Assembly (NCBI GenBank): GCA_019925105.1
Contig: JAHGAU010000003.1
Location: forward strand, 248,001-312,000
Length of the DNA stretch: 64,000 bases
Source of the DNA: Niebla homalea
Taxonomy: Eukaryota > Ascomycota > Lecanoromycetes > Lecanorales > Ramalinaceae
Direction of reading: 5' to 3'
Shown one piece after another: positions 47,422 through 58,977 of the stretch. Every line of letters starts with the position of its first letter. Position 1 is the first letter of the stretch. A model generated the notes under the pieces. That model did not search any database. It saw only the letters and a program-made list of their open reading frames with translations, and was not told the origin of the DNA. Both the position numbers and the translations under genes were made by a program.

Positions 47422-48371
47422 CTACAGCTTATGCCTCTTCTCCCCACTCGCAATCCTCCTGAACTCCTCCTGCGGCACCCCATCCACAAACCTCTCCAAG
47501 CCCCCCATCACCTCCGCAAAGTTCTGCGCATCAAGCTTCTCCCTCTCGGGCTTCCTGATCAACGCCTTCATCCGCGTCAAACTCCCCGGATTTAAATGGC
47601 CCCCGGTCAATCGATCCTCGACCTCCTTCAACACCAACCCCAGAAACCGCTCATCCTCGCCGTTGCCCGTGCCGACGTCCCGGAAGACTTTGTTCACGAA
47701 CCCCACCTGCGCCAAATCCTCGCACGGGATCCGTTTGCTCATGATGAGCGCCTCATTCGCTTTACTGATCCCCAACCGCTGCACGAAGCCCATGCTAGCC
47801 GCGCCCTCGGCCACCAGACCGAGGGATGTGAAGGGTGTGAGGAGGAAGGTGTGCGGTGCCGCGTAGACGAAATCGGAGAACGAGATCAGCGCGGCGGAGA
47901 GGCCGATGACGGGCCCATTGAGCGCGGTGACAAGGATCTTCGGGTGGTTGTAGAAGGTCGCGGAGATGTCGAGGTTGTTGGCCACGAAGCCCTGCACGAA
48001 GGCGCGGCGGGTATCGTTGGTGATGTCGTCGGCGGAGGTGTCGTTGCTGACGCCGGGGGGGCGGGGGGCTTGGACGTCTGCGCCGCTGTGCCAAAACAGT
48101 CAAGGAACTGTGATTTTGCGGACCTGGAGGAAGGGAAACATAAGGGGAGGGGATTGGGGATTTACGCAGAGAAGTACCGCCCCTTGCCCGTCAAGACCGT
48201 TATGTAGATATCATCCCTGGCGGCGACCTCGCGCATCACGCAGGCGAGCCGGTAGTAGAGATCTTGGGTCAGGGCATTGAGCTTCTTGGGGAGGTTGAGC
48301 GTGATGATGGCGATAATGCCGCGGGTTTCGAGGAGGATTTCGTCGTTCGCTGCAGAGGGAGCCATCATCAC
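47422..48371 (-). CDS. Peroxisomal enoyl-CoA hydratase/isomerase (ECI1-like)
   Basis: Crotonase-fold enzyme, most like delta3,delta2-enoyl-CoA isomerases needed to oxidise unsaturated fatty acids in peroxisomes. Exon 1 (48371-48166) has IAIITLNLPKKLNALTQDLY and ends TGKGRYFSA; exon 2 (48085-47422) begins GADVQAPRP. Intron 48165-48086 is GTAAAT...GCACAG. The join rebuilds the oxyanion-hole motif FSAGAD. The second half of the active site is in LVTALNGPVIGLSAAL and LGLVAEGAASMGF. The C-terminus is HKL, a plausible PTS1 peroxisomal signal. The product is 289 aa from the first of three consecutive Met codons. Glu in VAEGAAS is a likely catalytic acid by family analogy. Confidence 0.88.
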
Positions 48372-48657
48372 TGGGATTGTGCCAACTGAAAGAGTACGTC
48401 AGAGAAGAAGGAGAGCTCAATTGGATGGCATGGACGATGTTATACAGAATATGTAGAGCAGATAAGCCAGGAGATTGGGGAGAAAAGCAATCCAATAGTC
48501 CCAAAAAGGAAACCGCCGAGGTCCGCTAAATCAACGCCCGCAACGTCGTCGAACCGTACTCAGCTCTCCCAAATCGTGCGCAGATTATTCATCCTCATCC
48601 ATCCCATCCACACCCAGCTCCGACAAAGCTTACATCCATCAACCCCTCGTCCCCATC
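48372..48657. promoter_or_regulatory. Divergent promoter, ECI1-like gene / PET100
   Basis: 286 bp between the isomerase start and the first ATG of PET100. It is open without stop in the PET100 exon-1 frame for at least the last 100 bp, so part may be coding if PET100 has an upstream start. Confidence 0.45.
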
Positions 48658-49214
48658 ATGTCATCTCGCTACCTATCCCACCTCCGCCACCTCTCCCTCC
48701 CCCCACTCCACCCGGCCGACCCACCACTCCGGCGGCCCCAACCTCGAAGTCTTCAAGGTATGGCTCCTCCTCCCTCTCCCTCTCCCTCTCCCATCCCCCT
48801 TACCCCCCTCACCACCACCAAAACCCAAAAAACACACACACAACTCACCCCCCGCAGTTCGGCATGTACATCGCCTTCCCAATCGGGTGGATGTACTACT
48901 TCGGCACCAACCTCGACACCCGCTTCACGGTGCCCGATTTCTGGCCCACGCCCGAGGAGACGCACAGGTTGCCGTTTGAGAAGGAGGAGTTGGGGGAGAT
49001 GCGGGAGCGGTTAAGGGAGGTGCGGTTGGAGAGGCGGAGGAGGCGGTTGGATGGGTTGGGCGGGATGGGGAGGGAGGATTTGGAGGGGAGGTTGGGGGAG
49101 GGGGGAAGGGGGAAGGGGGAGGCAGATTGGTGGGGGGGGTGGGGTTCGGGACGGATGAGGATGGGGGAGGGGTGGTGGGGCAGAAGTTGTGGGTGGAATG
49201 GGGATTGGGGATAG
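48658..49214 (+). CDS. PET100: Cytochrome c oxidase assembly factor Pet100
   Basis: Small inner-membrane chaperone for assembly of complex IV. The diagnostic sequence is split by intron 48758-48857 (GTATGG...CCGCAG): exon 1 ends SGGPNLEVFK and exon 2 begins FGMYIAFPIGWMYYFGTNLD, then RFTVPDFWPTPEETHRLPFE, joined in phase. The hydrophobic stretch is the single membrane span. A charged helix and a Gly/Trp-rich tail to 49214 follow. The problem is the start: the only nearby ATG (48658, MSSRYLSHLRHLSLPP) is in a different frame from GGPNLEVFK, whose own frame has no ATG for at least 100 bp upstream. An indel, an unseen upstream exon or a non-AUG start is implied. Confidence 0.8.
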
Positions 49215-49387
49215 AGGGTTTGGGAGGGGGGTGATTGAGCGGTGGGCTAGAGGAGAATGAGATTGAGATGGATGGATGGATGGATGGAGTCAAGATTCGT
49301 CCTTTTTAAGCGTGGCGTTCTGGGCTAGGTGGGTTACATTAAAGGACTGATCCATCAAGTTATGTACATTGGGAAAAAGGGACACGT

Positions 49388-52300
49388 TCATTCAACGACC
49401 CATTGCCCCCTCGCATTCCTAACCTGTACAACTTTCTGTGCGGTTAAAGGCCATCCAAGAACCCCTTTTTCGCCGATCAAACTAGGCTGCACGATACACG
49501 TCCTCTGCTTCCCCCGTTCCCCGACCTTCTCCTCTGATATCGATAACGGCTTACCATATTCCAGCAACGGCGTCCCCTTCGCCAAGGCCAGGACAGTCTT
49601 CTCAGTTACGGTAGTGAGTGGGTGCATCCTTGTCCGTGGCTTCTTCGCACCTTCAATTGTGGACGGTGATGTGCGCTGTAGGTGACTATAGATGATGTAC
49701 TTAGGCATGTCTGCGACGGCCGAGTGGGCAAGCACGGAAGAAGGATGGATATAGACGGCTACGTCGCGAATGTCCGTGTCTTCGGTTCGTCGGGAGCTGT
49801 TGATAGGAAACAGAGGCAGGTACGGGACGTCGATGGCGCGTTTTGGATTGCGACCTAGATAGGGAGGTGATGGCGCCAACGAGGCTAATATGGCAATATG
49901 ATCCAAAAAGCCGGCCGCCATGAACTGCTGCAGAGCGGCGATTTGGTCTTTGGACGGTGTTGAATGTTGTGGGCTGCTGACTGAAAGGTGTAAGGGAGCC
50001 ACGTTGTTGGTGATCGACAGGAGCTGCTGAACCAGATTGCCGGCTTCATGCATTGACTTGGGCAGCAGGAACATTTTGCCACAATATTCGTCTTTTGACT
50101 GGGCTTTGACATAGCCTTGGAGTGCGGTGAAGGCTTTCAGACCATCGGAGGTTCGTGAGAGTTTACTAGATAAATGATGTGCGTGGTTGTAGTCACTTCG
50201 CCGCCTAAGCATGGCTTCCTCAGATAGGCGCTCTTCATCATTGAGGATTTTTGGCTCTGTATTCTTCGCAGCACCAAGATGATGTTCGGGAACGAAGACA
50301 CTTGGTGTGGCAAGTGCAGCAACCAAAACAATCGTGAATGTCATACAGTTGTATTGATGGCCCACTGACAGCATCTTTGCATATCGGGGCGACAAAGGAA
50401 ATGCTGAAAGTCCACGACCGCTGGGAGTGATCTTGCCGTCTTTTGTCAATGCTCCAAGATACATCAATAACCTTTCCGCTTTCGCAAGTCCTTGACGGTC
50501 CGGCGGTGTCGGGAATGGGAAATTGACCACGTTGTGCAATTCCATGCTCTTCAATTGAAGCGCAACTCCCTCAACGGGCATTCGAAGGATCTCCGGCACT
50601 GCATGTTCCTCAAAATCCCTCTCGTATATGGCGGAAGAATAGAGACGATAACAGTGACCGGGTCCGGTCCGTCCAGCTCGTCCAGCTCGTTGACTGGCGC
50701 TTGCCTTACTTATCCAACCCACCTCAAAGGATTGTACGCCTGAGACTTCATCATATCTCTTCTCCTTCGCACGCCCAGAGTCAAAGACGTAGCGTATACC
50801 AGGAATGGTCAGACTGGTTTCTGCAACATTGGTCGCCAGCACAATCATTCTTGACCCTTCTGGGGGTGGCTCGAAAACTCGCAGCTGGTCCTTAGTTTCG
50901 AGCTGAGAGTACAAAGGGAGTATGTGTACCAGTGGCGTCTTGGGTCTAGGGAATTGATCCTCAACATCAAATTCTTCTGCATCTTCTTCGCTCCCTAAGC
51001 TCGGATCATCTCGGTCAACAACAAGCTCTTTATTGGGCAGGTCCCCTAGAGCATCCTTGAGTCTTTTTGACAGCGTAGCTATCTCATCCTGGGCGGTCAA
51101 GAATACCAACATGCTACCTGGTGGTAGCTTTCTATGACCCGTACAGATCCTCTGGAACGCTTGTTCAAGATAATCAGATTGCGTCTTTCGTGCAAAATGC
51201 ATCGTCACTGGAAATTGACGTCCCTCAATTTGCAAGAGGGGCGGCGGTCCGTCTCGAAATAGCATCTTGTTGTCTAAGAAATCCTGCACTCTAAGCGTAG
51301 CAGACATGATGACTAACTTCAATGGCAGGATTGTATTGCCTTCTCGGCTCATCCTCTGTCTCAGATTTACAATCCTGCTCAATAAACCGATGAGTATATC
51401 TGTATTTGAGCTCCTCTCATGTGCCTCATCAATGATGATGGTGGAATACTTGGCGAGAACGAAGTCCTTGGCGATTTCTCTTATCAAGATACCGTCGGTC
51501 ATGAACTTGACAGCGGTATTCCGAGACAAAGAAGAGTCGAACCGAATCTGATGGGCAATCTTCTTTGCGTGGTCTCCGCCAAGCTCGCTACCAACCCGTG
51601 TGGCCATACTGACAGCAGCTACTCGGCGAGGCTGGGTGACGCCAATCATACCAGGATATGGACCTGCCTTGTCACCGAAGCCTGCTTCATACAGGAACTG
51701 TGGCACTTGTGTTGTCTTTCCGCTTCCAGTCTCCCCGCATATTATTACGGTAGGATTGTTGTGGATGGCTTCCATGATCCTTTGCTCCTCTGCAAGGATA
51801 GGCAGTTCCATACGTGCTTCTTGGATCTCATCAGATCTGTCGACATTTACACTGAAAGTCTTGCGATCTACCACCTTACCATCCATCGCCAGTTCAGGCG
51901 GTAATGGGTCGATTTCAGGCGCTCTTGGTCGGACTTGACTACCATCAGGATTGGAGGTTTTGCTTCCTGCGTTGGAAGACCCATCGATCGCACTAGGGGT
52001 GAAACCAATAGCTTCATTGACCTGACTTGTAGCCCAAGCTTTAAATGCAGAGGATCGCGCTTTTCGTTCTTCTCGATCCACATTTTCCTCGCTGTCATCA
52101 TCAGTTGATATTTCAGAGGCGCTGGCAACCTCATCGGAATCCAATTCGGATTCTGCTGCGGATGAATTGGTCTCCTCAGAGTTCCGTGAATCATCTTCAA
52201 AGCCCGGCTCTGAAGAAAAGCCGTCCCAAGAGAGCTCAGCTTCCTGGCTAACGGGTGGCGGTCTAAATGCCGATCCATTTCGTCTACGTTTCTTGAGCAC

Positions 52301-52928
52301 AGGCTTACCGTCGAGACCCGTCTCCAAAGGTCGCTTCAATCCGCTTCCAGCCACAACGCTTTGAGAGACCTGGTTTGAAATGTTTTGATTTGCCTCAGGC
52401 GGCTCATCAGAGTCATCCGATTCAGATGACGTCTCCGCATCGGTCGACCTTCGCTCGAAGAGCAGATCTTCATTAGCCTCCACATTCACTCCCGCCCTCG
52501 TTTCCTTCAGCGCCTGCGACAAAAGCTCGCGCTTCGACTCATTCACCCTACCAAGGTTTCTCGAGCTTTTCAGCAAGCCAGTGTCAACCTTCGATCCAGC
52601 AAGCTTCTTTATCAATTCTGAATTTTCTTCCTTCCTCAATTTTTTGTCCTGGAAGTCATGTTGGTATTCGGAACGAAGGCACATGTACAAGGGAGATACT
52701 GACTATATACTTATCCAATCGTTTCTTCTTCTTGCCAGACATTGTCGGTTGCTGCGCTTTGGCAGCATCTTTCAGTTCTTGCTTTTTCGCCTCCCTTTCC
52801 GCTTCGGGAGCCGACCAGAGTTCCTCCGCATTTGTGTCTTCTCCGCCGGCAGTACTACGTCTACGAGCACTGTCCTTTTGTCTTTGCAGCACTTTGTGTT
52901 TGCGCTGTCTTGGAACAAATTTTGCCAT
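49388..52928 (-). CDS. ECM16: DEAH-box RNA helicase Ecm16/Dhr1 (DHX37)
   Basis: Nucleolar helicase that frees U3 snoRNA from pre-18S rRNA during small-subunit maturation. Exon 1 (52928-52704, 75 codons) starts MAKFVPRQRKHKVLQRQK, typical of the family. Intron 52703-52649 (GTCAGT...TTCCAG) is 55 nt. Exon 2 (52648-49388) continues KKLRKEENSELIKKLAG. The 1161-aa product has an acidic, low-complexity N-terminal third, then the helicase core: GETGSGKTTQVPQFLYEAGF (motif I, near residue 380), IIIDEAHERSSNTD (motif II), VIMSATLR (motif III), FLTAQDEIATLSKRL, and QRAGRAGRTGPG (motif VI). HA2 and OB-fold regions follow. All catalytic motifs are intact. Confidence 0.93.
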
Positions 52929-53343
52929 CGATAGTGAGCTTTCTGAATTTTCGGTTAATATTAAGCAGAGCTCGGTTGATAAGTGTTCCTGATATATGTT
53001 GTGCGGACATCTTCTAGCCCCTTTCAGCCTTTTGCTTGCTTACGTCACACATATAAGGGCTTCAATTGGTTAAAGCTCTACAAGGTCACAGCAGATCTAT
53101 TCTTCGAATATGAGAGCGTCTAAGGTTTCCCAAAATGCAAATTGCGATGAGCATCTGTTCTATCCTTAATCATGGGACTGACACAATCTGAGGCCAACAA
53201 CAGTCTACAAGCAGCAAGAAAAGGGGCCACTCCAATCAGCGACGGTCCTAAACGCCGAACGTACTCTCGTACTTACTCATCTACCCCACCCGCTGTAATC
53301 AAACAGGTCACAGAGCCATCATGTCGCAGCCCGTTGGCCTTCG
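52929..53343. other. Intergenic, ECM16 promoter side
   Basis: 415 bp between two minus-strand genes. No gene supported. Confidence 0.5.
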
Positions 53344-54288
53344 TCAATTCTTCTTCAAGCCCATGTTGAACTCTATCTGCTTGACGTCCTTAAGGTCGTT
53401 CCACACCACAGTGCCTCCCTTGGCCGCCTCGTGCGACAACTGCGGAGGGTTATGGGCACCGTCAGTGCCGGTGATGCCATTGTTGCAGCTGTTACCTAGG
53501 TAGGTGAGTGCGTCCTGACAAAGGTTCACTGCTAATGTCTTGGAGGCCGGGTCAGTCCCCATGCCCCAATTAGTCATGGTCAGGTCCACCTCGACACTTC
53601 CCTTGTGCCAAATTGTTGCAGCAACCTGTATGTTGCTCACGAGTCAGAATCTGGGTGGAGAGGGTAGCGAGGTGAGGATGAAGGAGACGTACCTTGACCC
53701 TTGCTCGAATTTCCTTACTCGCGACAACCGGCGGGGCGCCTATGGCCAGAAGACTTTCGGTCGTGCCATCAGCACCAGGTTGAGCGAACACTTTGTCGCA
53801 GATTTTTTCCTTGTTCTTCTGGATATCTAAAAGTACCCAGGGCATCTCAGTACTTGATCACGGCTGTTGTGAAGGGGATCAGTGTAAGGTCCGCGACTCA
53901 CCGCTTCCATAGAGAAAGTATTTTGTGATATCCTGGCGTTGATCACACAAAGAATTGCCTATCTGATACTTGCCGTCTGACGAGGGGATATTTGTTGGAG
54001 CATCGTCTCTGGGCTTGACGCGGGTCGCTGAGTCACTCGTGTCGTCCTCGGTGGGAAAGACGACGGAAGGAGGGGGCACTTCGTCGTCGCCGGCGATTCT
54101 AACACCATTGTCCCACTCGTCTCTGCGGACGATCATATCGTCAGACTGTACCCTTGATGGGGTCGGGGAAGTGAAGGCGCCTTGTAGGGCCAGAGTGAGC
54201 AAAATGCTGCCAGCAGACACGAGGTTGAAGCCTATGGACGATGAGCTGTTGTTACCAAGCAGGAGAGCGATGGGAATTGACTACCCAT
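53344..54288 (-). CDS. Secreted orphan protein, four exons
   Basis: Four exons join in phase to 249 aa: 54288-54285 (only 4 nt, ATG G), 54231-53902, 53826-53693 and 53625-53344. Introns are 54284-54232 (GTAGTC...CATAG), 53901-53827 (GTGAGT...TTTAG) and 53692-53626 (GTACGT...TACAG). The spliced start MGFNLVSAGSILLTLALQGA is a clear signal peptide that exists only with the 4-nt first exon. An Asp/Pro/Thr-rich segment follows, then a domain with four Cys (NSLCDQRQDITKYFLYG, EKICDKVF, NLCQDALTYLGNSCNN). No family recognised. Effector-like or other secreted roles are possible. It is the last gene before the duplicated nuclease modules. Confidence 0.65.
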
Positions 54289-56117
54289 GTCGATAGATGA
54301 CGATGTTGTTGGAAAGGGCTATCTGAAGGTACAGAAACGATTGAGTCAAGGGGCCTTGTCCTGAATGAAGTTCTTGGTGGAGCTCTGATAGCTTGTTGAT
54401 CAAATTGTAAGTTATTAATGAAATTCTATACTTGCTCGCACTCTTTATATCTCATTACATGAATGAACAGGGTGTCCCTCCATTCGTACTGGCCTGCTTG
54501 CTCACTGTAGTGAACGGGTGTCGTGTCCTTGCACTTTCCCATCTCCTGAGATCCCACTGTTTGCGTCCATCTATTTACTGCCATTGTGCTGCGCGGTTTC
54601 AACTCAGCGCCATGGCATCCTACACTACCTTTGCATGGAACCGCAGGTTGTTTCCATTGTTGGAGGATGCTGCCGCACAGCCAGATGCTCAACTCGGATT
54701 TGTGACTGTATCTACTATGTATGCTGATGGTGTTTGCATCTCGTGACATTATCAGAACCGAATCCTTGCATGCGCATGGTTCAGAAGCTCAGCCTGCTAG
54801 AGACTGGAGGATCATCGCTCCAAGTTTCGAGAAGCCCCACAGCCCCCTCTTGGCAAATGTTATACTCCCTCAACCCTCAATAACATCGCAACGCCCATCG
54901 AACCTAATTCGAAGGCATGTCATATCGGCTATTGTACTACGATTTGGGGAGTCAAGCATGATACTTCGACATCACACGGGAAATTACGAAGTGTAACTCG
55001 TCAGCCCTCATGACGTGCTGCAATTTGTCCGAATAGAGTCAGCATGTCAGATTGCGGCGAGGGTTTCCCCTCGAAGGATTGTGTGAGACACGGGGGCTGC
55101 AGCGTGTTCGGCAAGCTGGCTACAAACCGCAGGATTCCATAATTCCTCCTCCCAACTGGTGTCATCATCCATGAATACTGTAAAGTCGAGGAAGATATTT
55201 TCTCCCATAGAATTCCTCCATGGCTCACTCACGCCAATCGAAACAAGCTCAATTTGCCAAGCAAGAGGGATCTGAATGAAACTGTCTCGTGTGGATGACT
55301 CTGCATCCTCTGTCAGATCACCAACTCAACTCACGCCTTCCTGCTCCTTTCCACATGTTCGCATGCTCGAACGTTCTGTGAGGGCAGTGAACCTCTCTGC
55401 AACAGCCTATCTGCTTCGCTTTGAAGTGCGCTGTAGCCTTGAGAGAACGTGGCCAATAGTGGGGGACACAGCCCGCCAGGATCTATTGGTTCGTTTCAGC
55501 CTCGTTCTATCAATGATCTGCGCCTCGCGCCGTGGTAGAGTCCTTATGCAGGGTGTTGAGTATGGGTTCCTCCTTGATACTCCAACATCTTCTGTCAAGT
55601 TTTACGCTTACCAATCGCTGCGCTAGGCGGGTTCTCCTTAGAGCTCTCTGAAGTAGAATGTTTCCTTATCATGCCACCTTTGTGTACAGCGTTTTTGCCA
55701 ATACTCATGTCCCTGAGTCGAACCGCCATGTCATCCTCCTGCATGTTCATCCTCTTGGCCAGACTTCGTGGCTTTCCTGTCCACAGAACATGAGGCGCCG
55801 CTTCTCAAGGATGAAACGAGAGTACAGCCTGATGGATGTAATGGTCAATGACAACATAACTTGCCACCGCTCAGCCAGCCAAAAGTTGGCAGCAACCTTG
55901 CCTTCTCGGCAGTGGTGAATTGAAAGCTTGCGAATATCTGGCCTCGGCGAGATCTTGGTATATAAACAGGATATTGGTCTCTCATAATTTAAAAGCAAAA
56001 AGACCAAAGCATTTCTACGAGAAACCAAAACCAAAAGGAACAAGCTCTCACCTAAATATCAGACCTTCTAGCTCAAATCATTCCGCGATAACAAGCTCGT
56101 GTATATTCATCGCCATC
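54289..56117. other. Intergenic; left flank of nuclease module 1
   Basis: No intact gene is supported. From about 55650 the sequence resembles the DNA upstream of the second nuclease copy (from about 59775), for example CGCCACCTTTGT-like and AAGGATGA(A/G)ACG words in the same order, so the duplication includes the upstream DNA. Confidence 0.45.
55959..55966 (+). promoter_or_regulatory. TATA box of nuclease copy 1
   Basis: TATATAAA 159 bp before the ATG of the first NucA/NucB-like gene. The paralogue has TATATAG at almost the same distance. Confidence 0.55.
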
Positions 56118-57102
56118 ATGCGCTTCACCGAGACCACTCTAGCGATAGCTCTCCTGGTACGTATTCTCTCTACCCTTCTCACTCTTTCCTCTGGTGATCT
56201 AGAGGTTCAGGAGGCACCTCTCGAAAGAGAATGTCTCGATATATATCCCAGGACCGATGATGTGCACTCAAGAGAGCAGTGCTGATCCTAAAGTGTCTGT
56301 ATAGGGTCTGCATATCCCTATTGCCACCGGCTTGCCAATGGAAGAGCTCCCACAATCAGGCGCACCCAATGTCATGACTCGGAGTGTTGACTGCATCGAA
56401 TATGGTACCCCTTATTCGTGCGACATCTTCTGTTACGCTCAGCTGTGTCTGAACCTTCCAAGTCTGCTGTAAGTCCAATCGACAGGATGGCCAGGCTTCA
56501 GAGGCTGAAGCAGATACTAGAAAACATGATAAGAATCACGACCGCCAGGAAACACGCCGGAGGGAGAGCGGGAACAAGGATAGGCCCTTCAGCGATGGAG
56601 GTGTCGTGAAGTATCAAACCATCACTCGAAACAATGACAGATCACTTTTCTGGACGGACGAATACCCTCCCGCCTCTTCGTACCAGGGCGGTAAGGGTGA
56701 AGGTGGCGGAAAAGCAATCATTCAAGGAGCCACGCAAAGTGATCAGTCCTGTAAGCTAGACCCCCTGAAGCCATTGCCAACAATGATCAGCACACCGGCT
56801 GACCAGATCTCAAATAGCGCAAGGAGCATGGCTCAAGCGGCTGTGGGAGGGCATCGGCGACAACGATCAAATCCAACTTGACGTTCACAATTGGGACCCA
56901 GCGCTAAGGTAGGAGTCTATCAAGATCCAGCCACCATTGATGGTAAAGTTGTAGCTAATCCCAACTTCATAGTCCTTATTGCGAACACCGGAAGAACAAG
57001 GATGTGTCGAAGTGCACCGGTAACAACGTAAGCCCGTTTTACCGGAGGAGCGACGTCAAAGGGCCTAATGGCAAGACCGTTTACGATCACATGGGTGTTT
57101 AA
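56118..57102 (+). CDS. Secreted NucA/NucB-family deoxyribonuclease, copy 1
   Basis: Five exons: 56118-56156, 56305-56468, 56521-56750, 56818-56908, 56973-57102, giving 217 aa. The N-terminus MRFTETTLAIALLGLHIPIA is a signal-peptide-like segment crossing intron 1. A Cys-rich block follows (DCIEYGTPYSCDIFCYAQLC), then the family core TDEYPPASSYQGGKGEGG, a spacer, SQGAWLKRLWEGIGDNDQIQ and a C-terminal part with YCEHRK and SKCTGN. DEYPxA...GG followed by QGxW...DxDxV/I is the layout of Bacillus NucA/NucB nucleases (PF14040), in which the acidic residues are needed for metal-dependent DNA cleavage. Every intron position and phase matches copy 2. It is followed on the same strand by the partner gene. 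DNase activity is inferred. Confidence 0.8.
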
Positions 57103-57569
57103 AAGGTGCAAAGGCATAAGCGGAGCGCTCGAAACGTGGTGTCGGAATATCGATTGACATCGATTTGCACGGCTGATTTAGACTAAGGGGCGTGGATGCT
57201 GACGGATTAGTTTCGAGATTGTGAAGTGTACCTTAGTGGGATTATGGGGTCCCTTTTTGGCGTTACATGTTTTGATGCTCTCGTTGGACATGAGAGATGT
57301 ACCGGAACCGCTGATTATTGTAGTATATGTTTATCGTGATCTTCGGCTGAGCAAGGTCTGCACCAGCTATGCCTGCATTCCTCTTCAAATCCATCATGTC
57401 TCTGGGGCACTGTAGAGCCTAAGCGAATGGCTCAGGTGGCTGAGTAAATCCTTCGAAGAATCCTCCTGTAGCTGACTAAGCGTGTCATCCAACATTGATA
57501 AACTACATTAGATGTGTCTTTGTCCCGCGGGACTTTAAAATATTCATTTCTCCAGCCCGCGGTCTCAAG
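57103..57569. other. Spacer between nuclease and partner, module 1
   Basis: 467 bp. Part is alignable by eye with the corresponding 514 bp of module 2, for example GGCTCAGGTGG near 57429 and GACTAAGCGTG near 57475. No gene seen. Confidence 0.5.
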
Positions 57570-58320
57570 ATGACGACAGATCATCACAATCAGCCAGATA
57601 GCCAGAAGACAGGAGCCGTAGAAAACTTGCTTGACCTCAAAGGCCTTTGGCCTAGAGAATTGTGGCCTCTATTCTGCACGGCTCGGATACCTGTTGCGGT
57701 AAGTCAGAAGACTCTGACAAAGGCTCCCCTTCCACAGTCAATTTTGCCGAGTGGCCCCTAAGCTTCCGATGGCTGATATGCAGATACCCTCACCCGACTA
57801 CTAGACAATCAACAAGTTTCTGCTTGCGTCGGAGGAATGCAGCAAGCGATTGCCATACCTCAATAGAGACAACATCTGGACTCTCATTCTCACGCATTCG
57901 CAGACCTCCGCTGTTGAACCAACAGCCGCTCCTATCTCAGAGAGCCAACCCAGTACGACATTCGTCAATGCGACTTTGGGCGATCTGGGCACTTTCTGTC
58001 GTCAGCGGTTCTGTTTTAAAGAAGGCGAGCCACAAGCCGAGAATCCTATTGTTTCGGATAGTTTCGGCGTAATGGACGAGCGTTCTTTGGAAGACGATAC
58101 CATCATACTCGTGCGTTGGGAGTCATGGATCGAGCGGATTGATCCAAACTCAGACGACGATAGCGACGAGGCTTGGCGAAAGGTTGAGGACTGGGCAAAT
58201 GTGAGAGTGCCTTTCCATCAGGCCTCGAAAGCTGTAGCAGGGGTGGGCGAAGATCTTGGTATTCACGATTATAGCTTTAACCTGGAGGATCGACATGATG
58301 GTGTGTGCCTGAATGAGTGA
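57570..58320 (+). CDS. Small non-secreted partner protein, copy 1
   Basis: Two exons, 57570-57698 and 57805-58320, giving 214 aa. Intron 57699-57804 is GTAAGT...CTACTAG, with the acceptor directly before ACAATCAAC as in copy 2. The spliced protein has ENLLDLKGLWPRELWPLFCT, TINKFLLASEECSKRLP, NIWTLILTHSQ, LGDLGTFCRQRF, FGVMDERSLEDDTIILVRW, WANVRVPFHQ and an end in HDGVCLNE. It is acidic, with no signal peptide or membrane segment, so probably cytosolic. I do not recognise the family with confidence. The DERSL...LVRW...dGV order faintly recalls DUF6924 proteins, from memory only. Its fixed place after the nuclease gene suggests linked function. Confidence 0.72.
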
Positions 58321-58798
58321 GCAAGCACAGACTGATTCACATAAATGTTTGTTATGTGGTGAGCACAGAGCAGACAGATGAGCTATGTAAGTAGCTCCTG
58401 AATTGCAAATTCGCCACTTTTTGGTCGACTGACACCTTTTGCCCATGCTAGGTTGTGAACACCGTCGTCTGATACGAATAGCAAAGGGTTGAGGCGTCAC
58501 GGCTCAGCAAAGCTGTGGAGTACAATGCCTTGTAACTTCTTCCTCCAAAAATTCTCTTGCTTCCAATGAGCTTCCTTCCAAAAGCATCTATCGACAAGGA
58601 CTGCCATAACAGAAATAGCATGAAAATAAAGCCAATCGAACAGACGCTTCCCTAGGGCATAAGGAGTGTACTTTTTTCCTAAGTTGATGATGCTCGCTCT
58701 GATTGGATAGACTTTGGGTCAAAAGAGGCGCCCCAGAATGTAAACTGAAAAGGTCTTGAGGCCGGGTTGCGGGTTCTCTTTTGGTATTTCCGCCTCGC

Positions 58799-58816
58799 CG
58801 GCGGGCTTGGCCCGCC
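58799..58816. repeat. Palindromic GC element, copy 1
   Basis: CGGCGGGCTTGGCCCGCC, followed shortly by CCCGGGTATAAG. An identical 18-mer is at 63068-63085, downstream of module 2, and is also followed (about 50 bp on) by CCCGGGTATAAG. GGCGGGC and GCCCGCC form a hairpin. Confidence 0.85.
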
Positions 58817-58977
58817 CGGGTATAAGAAGGGCTCATCCCCAGCCGGATACGCTAAACCCGATTTGGATTATTCATCAATCTTTTTATTTTTCTTGGTCTT
58901 CAATCCACTTGTTACATCCTTATTACTCTACAAATAACACTTAAAGACCGTCAGTTAGGGGGTTTTGGACAGCCTAA

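Noticed and set aside
57802..57804. In-frame TAG making partner copy 1 a pseudogene
   Set aside because: When aligned to the unspliced frame of copy 2 a stop appears, but this TAG ends in the AG of the intron acceptor. Both copies splice directly before ACAATC, and the mature frame has no stop.
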